Below, one piece after another: positions 1 to 5,988 of a stretch of DNA of 36,700 nucleotides. The notes under the pieces are model-generated. The model was given only the letters and a program-made list of their open reading frames with translations. It had not been told where the DNA came from and searched no databases. Both the position numbers and the translations under genes were made by a program. Where the stretch lies: assembly GCA_034433515.1 (NCBI GenBank), contig DAOUAL010000061.1, forward strand, positions 1-36,700, written 5' to 3'. The stretch is from DAOTXS01 sp034433515 (GTDB lineage Bacteria; Chloroflexota; Anaerolineae; UBA4142). Within the stretch, counting starts at the first letter, position 1, and each line of letters begins with the position of its first letter.

Positions 1-1895
1 ACCCCAATCACATCCGCCACCCACTCTATTTCCAGTTCGCGCAATTTCTCGCGCGTCGGCGCACCCGTCGCCGGATTCCATCCTTTTAATTTGAACACCT
101 CGGTCAACGTTTGTTCAAACTCCGATTTGGGAATCGCCACGCCTTGCAATGCGCCGTTCTCGAGGGGTTGATACAAGCGTTCCGGCAAATAATCGTTCAC
201 GCGCGAAAATCCTTCGCGGATGTTGAACGCGCGCGCCAGATTTGTCGCCCGTTCGCCGATTTTCAGCAAATCCTGCGCGGTAATGTCCCAACCGGTTGCC
301 GCGCGAATAGCATTCACAACTTCATCCACCTGAATAAACGAACGCGGTGCGGGACCAAAGAAACACAAGCCGGTCACCTTCTCCATACTGTTCCAATTTT
401 CCATGATGAAATAGTTGCGTGCTTTGCGCGGCGAAAGTTCGCGGGGTGGCACCGCTTCGATGCCGAGCACCGCCGCCCCTTTGAACCCCACCGATTCCGG
501 ATTCGCAATCATCGGATCGTGAATCGAAACGAGATGATCGGCGCCCGCATCATTGATCGCATAACCGATACCTACACCGACCTTGCCACGCGGATCGTGC
601 ATCGGCAATTCTTGCCCTTTGACGTGCATCGCAAAAAATTTCGCGTCGCCGCCGATCACCTCCGCCGCACGTTGCACCCCTTCCGCCAACAGATCGCCAA
701 TCCCCCGCCGCTTGGCAATCCACTCGACCATTTTGAGCATTGCTGGCGCATTACCAAAGCGCAAAGGAATGCCTTCCGTCTCCTTCAACCCAATCAACCC
801 GTGCTCAAAACATTCCATCGCAAACGCCACCACCGAACTCGTCGAAATCGTATCGAGACCAAAACGATTGCACAACTCGTTCGCTTTGGCAATCGCTTGC
901 AAGTCGCCAATCCCACAGTTGGGTCCAAAGCCATCGAGCGTTTCGTACTCGGGTCCGCCGTACGCCTCGCTCACCTGGTAACGATCGTCCACCTTGACCT
1001 CGCGCTTGCATCGCACCGCGCAGGCGTAACAACTGCGGCGTGCCGTCAAAAGTTTCGACGCGTACTCTGACCATTTGACCAGATCAACATTCTCGAACGC
1101 GCCTTGATGAAAATTACGGGTGGGCAAAATGCCGGCGGCGTTCAAGCCCTCCACTAAACCGGGCGTGCCTTTGTCCTGCAAATCCCACGCTTGGGGATGC
1201 TCCTTGACCCGCTTGGCGAGTGCGCGTCCGAGTTCGGCGATGGGTTGCGGATCGTGCGCGAGATCAAGATATTTCGAGTTGCCGCGCACCGCAATCGCGC
1301 GTAGATTTTTTGAACCCATCACCGCGCCCATGCCATTGCGACCGTTAAAGTGCCGCAGATCGTTGGTGATGGAAGCATAGCGCACCAAATTTTCGCCGGC
1401 GATGCCAATCTGCAAAACGCGAATCAACTTGTCCTTGTGCGTTTCGCGGATTTTGTTTTGCACAAATTCCGGCTCTTGGCCCCACAAATCGCGCGCATCA
1501 CGAATTTCGACGTGATCGTTGTGAATCCAGAGATAAACGGGATGCTCGGCACATCCTTTGACGATGATCGCTTCCCAGCCCGCCATCTTGAGTTCGGGTC
1601 CCCAAAAACCGCCCGCTTCGGATTCGCCAAACCCACGCGAGAGCGGCGATTTGGCAATCACGTTGTACCGGGTCGCGGTGGAGAATGGCGCGCCGGTCAA
1701 CAAGCCATTTGCAAAAATCAAAATATTTTCTGGGCTGAAGGCATCCACCCCTTTGGGCAACTCGCGCAAGAGATAGTATGCCGCCAGTGCTTTGCCGCCC
1801 GGATACAAACGATAGAATGCTTCATCAATTTGTTCGGTCGAGATGGTTTGGCGCGTTAAATCTACGCGCAGAATTTTACCGGTAGTGCCGTTCAT
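1..1895 (-). CDS. Tungsten aldehyde:ferredoxin oxidoreductase family protein, 3' end cut by window
   Basis: I translated this frame by hand; it stays open from an ATG at 1895 (GGAGG 4 nt upstream) to the left window edge, giving 631 codons without a stop. The N-terminal part has the family's GGKALAAYYLL and SEAGGFWGPELK stretches, which in the AOR family contact the tungsto-bispterin cofactor. Cys289, Cys292 and Cys296 form the C-x2-C-x3-C half of the [4Fe-4S] site, and Cys511 in GLCFFG is the expected fourth ligand; this matches the spacing in the Pyrococcus enzyme. The family oxidises aldehydes to carboxylic acids in the cytoplasm, passing electrons to ferredoxin. The substrate cannot be told from sequence. 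The family is usually about 600-640 residues, so only a short C-terminal piece should be missing. No MoaD-like or ferredoxin partner gene lies inside the window. Confidence 0.9.
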   Translation of the reverse strand, partial: MNGTTGKILRVDLTRQTISTEQIDEAFYRLYPGGKALAAYYLLRELPKGVDAFSPENILIFANGLLTGAPFSTATRYNVIAKSPLSRGFGESEAGGFWGPELKMAGWEAIIVKGCAEHPVYLWIHNDHVEIRDARDLWGQEPEFVQNKIRETHKDKLIRVLQIGIAGENLVRYASITNDLRHFNGRNGMGAVMGSKNLRAIAVRGNSKYLDLAHDPQPIAELGRALAKRVKEHPQAWDLQDKGTPGLVEGLNAAGILPTRNFHQGAFENVDLVKWSEYASKLLTARRSCYACAVRCKREVKVDDRYQVSEAYGGPEYETLDGFGPNCGIGDLQAIAKANELCNRFGLDTISTSSVVAFAMECFEHGLIGLKETEGIPLRFGNAPAMLKMVEWIAKRRGIGDLLAEGVQRAAEVIGGDAKFFAMHVKGQELPMHDPRGKVGVGIGYAINDAGADHLVSIHDPMIANPESVGFKGAAVLGIEAVPPRELSPRKARNYFIMENWNSMEKVTGLCFFGPAPRSFIQVDEVVNAIRAATGWDITAQDLLKIGERATNLARAFNIREGFSRVNDYLPERLYQPLENGALQGVAIPKSEFEQTLTEVFKLKGWNPATGAPTREKLRELEIEWVADVIG

Positions 1896-1996
1896 GAGAC
1901 CTCCACTATAAAGTCAGATGGCAGAAATATGAGAAATCCTCTTTTTCATACTTCTGCTTTGCTAACTCGGATGAGCCGAAACAACACCGGCATTGA

Positions 1997-2068
1997 TTCA
2001 CGAAGAACACGAAGGTACACGAAGATTTCTCTGTTCTTCCTTCGTGACCTTGGTGCCCTTTGTGGATG
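1997..2068. repeat. Imperfect inverted repeat of 9-10 nt words (CACGAAGnn type)
   Basis: The left arm runs through three CACGAAG words spaced 9-10 nt apart; the right arm returns as CTTCGTG, CTTGGTG and CTTTGTG words. It lies in the 222-nt gap between the gnd stop and the start of the AOR gene and would be transcribed from either strand as a long imperfect hairpin. It has the same architecture as the elements at 5061 and 35638. I see no ORF here. Confidence 0.6.
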
Positions 2069-2117
2069 AAAAAAATCTTGGCTTTTTGTGCAACGATTTC
2101 ATTGGATAGGTACTACT

Positions 2118-3527
2118 TTAACTTTCGCCCCACTCGGTATGAAAATCGCCCGGCTTGTCAATGCGGCGATACGTATGCGCGCCAAAGAAATCCCGCTGGG
2201 CTTGGGTGAGATTCGCCGGCAGACGCTCGGTGCGATAGGCATCATAGTACGCCAGTGCGCTGGAAAAGGCAAGCGCCGGAATCCCAAGACCGATGGCTGT
2301 TTGTACAACGTGGCGCAACGAATCCTGGCGTTTCGTCACATCCTCACGGAAACTCGCATCGAGCATCAAGTTCGGCAAATCGGGATTGCGACGGAAGGCG
2401 TCGGTGATGCGATTCAAGAAACGCGCGCGAATGATGCAACCCCCGCGCCAAATCGCCGCGATTTCGCCGTAAGGCAAGTTATAGTCATACTCTTTGCTTG
2501 CCGCGCGCAAGAGTGCCATCCCTTGGGCATACGAACAAATCTTTGCCATATACAATGCATCGCGCACGGCGTTGATTAATTGTTGACGATTGCCGGTAAA
2601 TTTTCTATCCGGTCCCGTTAACACCTTGCTGGCTTGAACACGCTCCGCTTTCAGCGCTGACATACAACGCGATTCGACCGCCGCATTGATCGTGGGAATC
2701 GGAATGCCCAGATCGAACGCATTCTGACTAGTCCACTTGCCGGTACCTTTTTGTTGTGCCTCATCGAGAATCAAATCCACGAGATATTTGCCGGTTTCCG
2801 GATCAATCCGTTTGAAAATCGCCGCCGTGATTTCGATGAGGTACGATTGCAATTCGCCTTGATTCCATTCGGCGAAAATGTCCGCCAACTCCTGATTCGA
2901 TAAATTGAGTGCACGATGCAGAATATCGTACGCTTCGGCGATGAGTTGCATATCGCCATACTCGATGCCATTGTGGACTGTTTTGACGTAATGCCCCGCG
3001 CCGCGCGGACCGATGTACGTCACGCACGGCTCTCCCTCTACTTTAGCCGAAATCGCAATAAAAATATCTTTGACGAGATCGTACGCTTCGCGCTGACCGC
3101 CCGGCATGATGCTGGGACCCTTGAGCGCGCCTTCCTCACCGCCAGACACGCCGGTACCGATAAAACGCAATCCTTTCGCTTCGAGTTCTTTTGCGCGGCG
3201 CTCTGTGTCCATAAAGTACGAGTTGCCGCCATCAATGATGAGATCGCCCGGCTCCAACAGCGGAACCAGTTGATTGATCACGCCGTCCACCGGCGCGCCG
3301 GCTTTGACCATCACCATAATTTTGCGCGGCTTGCTCAACGCATTGACGAAATCCTGCATTGTCTCACAGCCAATCAGTTTTTTGCCGGGATGTGCCGCCA
3401 CAAAATCGCGCATGGTCTTGGTTGTGCGATTGTGCACAGCAACGGTAAAGCCGTTACGTTCCATGTTCAGGACGAGATTCATTCCCATCACCGCCAAGCC
3501 GGTGAGTCCAATGTCTGCCTTGCTCAT
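2118..3527 (-). CDS. gnd: 6-phosphogluconate dehydrogenase, decarboxylating
   Basis: The enzyme oxidises and decarboxylates 6-phosphogluconate to ribulose 5-phosphate with NADP+ or NAD+, the last oxidative step of the pentose phosphate pathway, in the cytoplasm. The protein is 469 residues, the normal length of the long (E. coli-type) family. Visible landmarks are the Rossmann motif GLTGLAVMGMN (7-17), the substrate loop GVSGGEEGALKGPS (126-139), catalytic Lys182 and Asn186 in KTVHNGIEY, and the C-terminal YRRIDKPGDFHTEW that reaches the partner subunit. The ATG at 3527 is preferred over one at 3542 because AAGGGA lies about 6 nt upstream and the protein then begins MSKADIGL as in homologues. 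It lies upstream of and codirectional with the AOR gene, 222 nt apart with a repeat between, so cotranscription is possible but not obvious. Confidence 0.97.
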   Translation of the reverse strand: MSKADIGLTGLAVMGMNLVLNMERNGFTVAVHNRTTKTMRDFVAAHPGKKLIGCETMQDFVNALSKPRKIMVMVKAGAPVDGVINQLVPLLEPGDLIIDGGNSYFMDTERRAKELEAKGLRFIGTGVSGGEEGALKGPSIMPGGQREAYDLVKDIFIAISAKVEGEPCVTYIGPRGAGHYVKTVHNGIEYGDMQLIAEAYDILHRALNLSNQELADIFAEWNQGELQSYLIEITAAIFKRIDPETGKYLVDLILDEAQQKGTGKWTSQNAFDLGIPIPTINAAVESRCMSALKAERVQASKVLTGPDRKFTGNRQQLINAVRDALYMAKICSYAQGMALLRAASKEYDYNLPYGEIAAIWRGGCIIRARFLNRITDAFRRNPDLPNLMLDASFREDVTKRQDSLRHVVQTAIGLGIPALAFSSALAYYDAYRTERLPANLTQAQRDFFGAHTYRRIDKPGDFHTEWGES

Positions 3528-3631
3528 CTTAATCCCTTTCATTCATCTGAAATAGTTCTGACTACAAAATCTATTTTACCACGAGGCGGCGATTTCGTCG
3601 AAAAAGAAAATTGATTGCCGCCGACTACCCC

Positions 3632-3659
3632 ATGACAAATCATCCGACTTGAATATAAT
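3632..3659 (+). promoter_or_regulatory. Candidate sigma70-type promoter for the SnoaL-like gene
   Basis: ATGACA (3632-3637), a 16-nt spacer and a perfect TATAAT (3654-3659) lie just upstream of the 3681 gene, whose AAGGAGGGA ribosome binding site follows directly. The predicted leader is about 15 nt. Confidence 0.6.
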
Positions 3660-3680
3660 ACAGCCCCAAGGAGGGAACCA

Positions 3681-4136
3681 ATGAGTCACGAAAACGTTCT
3701 GCACCAGTTACGCCAACAAGTTGATCAAACCGAATACGACCTCATCCGTTATGAATGGAAAACCCATTCGATTGCGGAGGACAAGCGTGATTTGCCCGGC
3801 TTGATGTCCACCCTGACCGACGATTGTGTGTACACACTGATCAACGACGGGACAACGTGGCACGGCAAAGAGGGTGCCACGCGTTTTTATACCGAATTGC
3901 TGACCGCGTTTCCGGACATCAAGTTCCACTTGCAAAATATCGTGATTGGTCCGCAAGGCGTGTTTGAAGAAGCGCATGTCACCGGCACCTTTCAGCGCGA
4001 TTGGCACGGCTTTCCAGCGACTGGCAAACCCGTCGAGTTCAACGTGGCGATCTTTTTCCCGTGGGACCCGGAGAAGAAAAAGTTCAAGGGCGAACGTGTG
4101 TTGACCGATGCAACTCTAAACCTCCTCCAAGGGTAG
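3681..4136 (+). CDS. SnoaL-like / NTF2-fold polyketide cyclase-family protein
   Basis: A 151-residue protein with the SnoaL-like pattern: an N-terminal helix, then LMSTLTDDCVYTLI, the W-x-G-K-E-G-A-T-R-F-Y helix, FPDIKFHLQNI and a late strand FQRDWHGFPATGKPVEFNV. The GFPATGKPVEF segment (about 109-119) is a typical signature of the ester cyclase/SnoaL-like group. Members are small single-domain cytoplasmic proteins; only some are enzymes, and no substrate can be assigned. The start is fixed by AAGGAGGGA 5 nt upstream and by the promoter at 3632. It is the first gene on the plus strand after gnd and is followed by a decayed methyltransferase. Confidence 0.75.
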   Translation: MSHENVLHQLRQQVDQTEYDLIRYEWKTHSIAEDKRDLPGLMSTLTDDCVYTLINDGTTWHGKEGATRFYTELLTAFPDIKFHLQNIVIGPQGVFEEAHVTGTFQRDWHGFPATGKPVEFNVAIFFPWDPEKKKFKGERVLTDATLNLLQG

Positions 4137-4273
4137 GCATCTCCGTATACCGCAGCGGCTTGCGCCAGCCATCCACCCACGCCCCTTCTCAGCAGCGGCT
4201 CATTCGCATTCGCCAAGCCGATCTCGAACAGTAGTTTATCGAAACCCATACCCAAACCCACGGGTCAGACACG

Positions 4274-4944
4274 GTGCGGACTTGGCGTGAACGTTGGACG
4301 CGGGCTGCACACCTTGCTTCAGATCGAATCGCCCGATCTCCCTCCCCTGCCCGCCGATGTGCGCCGCTGGCAGGGAATGAAGACACGCACCTTGCCACTT
4401 GGCACGTGTGGCGCGCCGACGCGGCAACGGTGGATGTGTTGGTGACCACGCTGGCACTGGGGGCTGGCGTAACGCAAACGGAATCCTTCGACCTGCTCGA
4501 CGTGATCGCACGTGGACGCGAGGGGTTGACCCTACACGGCGTCTGGTATGCTCTTGAACCCGATCCCGCCGCCACACCTGCCCACTGGGTCTATCCCTTC
4601 TTTCCTGAAACGCGTGCGTGGATCGAACGTCACATGGCTAACACGTTCACGCTCTACAACCATTTTCAGGCGCACGGTTTTTCCGTCGAAGCGAAACGTC
4701 ACGTGTTCTATCAACCCGTGTCACTGCAAATGATGGCGGAAATCGCTCACGCACGCCCACCGGTGTTGCAACACATTTCGGACGAGGCATATCACGCGGG
4801 GATGGAACGCCTCCGTCAAACGAGGGCAGTACGCGCGCGCAGAATGGCGCGGAGACATGGCTGGATTCGCACGTGGCGCTGGTGGAATGGTGGGGCAAAA
4901 GATGGCGAAGATGCGATATGAATACCATCCCAAGGAGTAAGTGA
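4274..4944 (+). pseudogene. Remnant of a class I SAM-dependent methyltransferase, N-terminus missing and frameshifted
   Basis: The frame open from 4274 to 4921 contains what looks like the C-terminal half of a class I methyltransferase: WVYPFFPETRAWIERHM, then NHFQAHGFSVEAKRHVFYQPV and VLQHISDEAYHAGMERLR. The last resembles the common IsdeaFxxGlxrL ending of this superfamily. The expected terminal stretch, AETWLDSHVALVEWWGKR, is present but in another frame and stops at 4942-4944. The frames separate near a CG dinucleotide run at 4832-4840, consistent with gain of one CG unit. No glycine-rich SAM-binding motif is found upstream; the 4140-4300 region has no convincing coding signal. I read it as a truncated, frameshifted relic; a sequencing error would explain the frameshift but not the missing N-terminus. 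The family assignment is tentative. Confidence 0.45.
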
Positions 4945-5060
4945 GGGCGCCCCGCGAATTCCTTTTCGGATGGAGAGACACGGAGAGAGAGCCGCCCAAC
5001 TTTCTGGTCTCTCTTCAAACTTGGATTTTTTTATTTCACATCAAGTTTAGTTGAAAATAG

Positions 5061-5180
5061 AAATTTTGTAACTACTCACCGCAGAGGCGCGGAGAACGCC
5101 GAGTTTCATTTTGTTTTTTTCTCCGCGCCCTCGGCGTCTCTGCGGTAATTTGAGAAGGGCTGAGCAGTTACGAAATTTTA
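5061..5180. repeat. Long nested inverted repeat with 9-nt words (GCAGAGGC / GCGGAGAAC / GCCGAG)
   Basis: The inner arms are CCGCAGAGGCGCGGAGAA and its near-complement CTCGGCGTCTCTGCGG. Outside them lies a second pair, AAATTTTGTAACTACTC (5062-5078) and GAGCAGTTACGAAATTTT (5163-5180), so the whole element can fold as one long hairpin with a side bulge. The right end overlaps the last codons of the 239-residue gene. The rest of the 4945-5177 gap holds only a shorter GAGACACGGAGAGAG stretch (4975-4990) of similar style. Confidence 0.65.
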
Positions 5181-5897
5181 TCGAATCAACACACTCGGTC
5201 GCGCGTCCCACGCGCGGTCTTTGGGTCCCACCGCGAGGCGTCCGAGAAACTGCGTTTGAATGTCCGCTTCAGCGCGCACGCGGAGACGCGCGCCGTTGCA
5301 CGCGCGCGGCACCTGGAGCAACAGCCACAGATAGCGCACGCCGATCAGCGTTTGGCTCTTGGGACGCAATTCCCAGCGCGGCTGGCGTTCTTCCTCGCCG
5401 GGATAGCCCACGACGACCGGTTCGAGTTGCCCCAAGCGAATATCGCCGCTGATTTTGCCCAGCGACGCGCCGACCTTGTCCACCGTGAGTTCGGGTCCCA
5501 ACTCGAACGTCGCGGTGGGCGGCTTGTCCGCATCGTAGAAATCGCGCGGGTACATTTCATACACGCGCGGCTGTTCATTGCACGACGTCGCGCTGCGCAA
5601 TTCGGCGGCGCAGACCGCGTAGACGAATTGCGCGTGTTTTTGCTCCGCATCGTTCGTCAATTCAAATTGAAAGCCGAGCCGCACGCGATAGAAATCGGCA
5701 TCGCGATTCGAGGTGAGTAAATTCGATGTGTCCGTGACGCGCGCCCAATCGGGTGTGTTGACGATTACCTTGCCGCGCACTTCGGCGTCCAACTGCGCTT
5801 TGACACTCTCGAAGGAACGCGTCATTTCTTTGGCAAGCACCGCAACGCTGGCTTGTGTTGGCGTCAAATCCTCGACATACCAAATTTCGTTGGACAT
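5178..5897 (-). CDS. Unknown protein encoded directly after the CHAT protease
   Basis: I do not recognise this 239-residue protein. The start at 5897 has AGGAGG 5 nt upstream; a longer reading of the same frame would run far into the CHAT gene and is unlikely. There is no signal peptide or membrane segment. The first third (MSNEIWYVEDL, then VAVLAKEMTRSFESVKAQL) looks helical. The remainder is rich in predicted beta strands (FYRVRLGFQFELTND, QFVYAVCAAELRS, IGVRYLWLLLQVP, LRVRAEADIQTQF). It begins 86 nt after the CHAT stop on the same strand, and a repeat occupies that gap, so it is probably cotranscribed. A substrate, target or regulator of the protease is a reasonable guess from position only. 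Its C-terminal codons run into the inverted repeat at 5061-5180. Confidence 0.65.
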   Translation of the reverse strand: MSNEIWYVEDLTPTQASVAVLAKEMTRSFESVKAQLDAEVRGKVIVNTPDWARVTDTSNLLTSNRDADFYRVRLGFQFELTNDAEQKHAQFVYAVCAAELRSATSCNEQPRVYEMYPRDFYDADKPPTATFELGPELTVDKVGASLGKISGDIRLGQLEPVVVGYPGEEERQPRWELRPKSQTLIGVRYLWLLLQVPRACNGARLRVRAEADIQTQFLGRLAVGPKDRAWDARPSVLIR

Positions 5898-5909
5898 TTT
5901 GCCTCCTCT

Positions 5910-5988
5910 ACGACGGACGACGGCTGACCGCTGACCGCCGCTGAAGATTTTGTCAGCGGTCTGCGGTCGTTCGTCAGCGGTCGCTAGT
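5910..5988. repeat. Inverted array of 7-nt words (GCTGACC type)
   Basis: Going rightwards, GCTGACC, GCTGACC and GCCGCTG follow each other without gaps. After an AT-rich turn (AAGATTTT), the complementary strand carries GCTGACG, AACGACC, GCAGACC and GCTGAC in reverse order. The element fills the gap between the CHAT stop codon and the ribosome binding site of the next gene, so it would form a hairpin inside the shared transcript. The CHAT stop (5984-5986) lies within its right end. Confidence 0.6.

Noticed and set aside
3992..4261. Minus-strand 89-codon frame across the SnoaL gene end
   Set aside because: Overlaps a well-supported gene, has no ribosome binding site and no recognisable motif.
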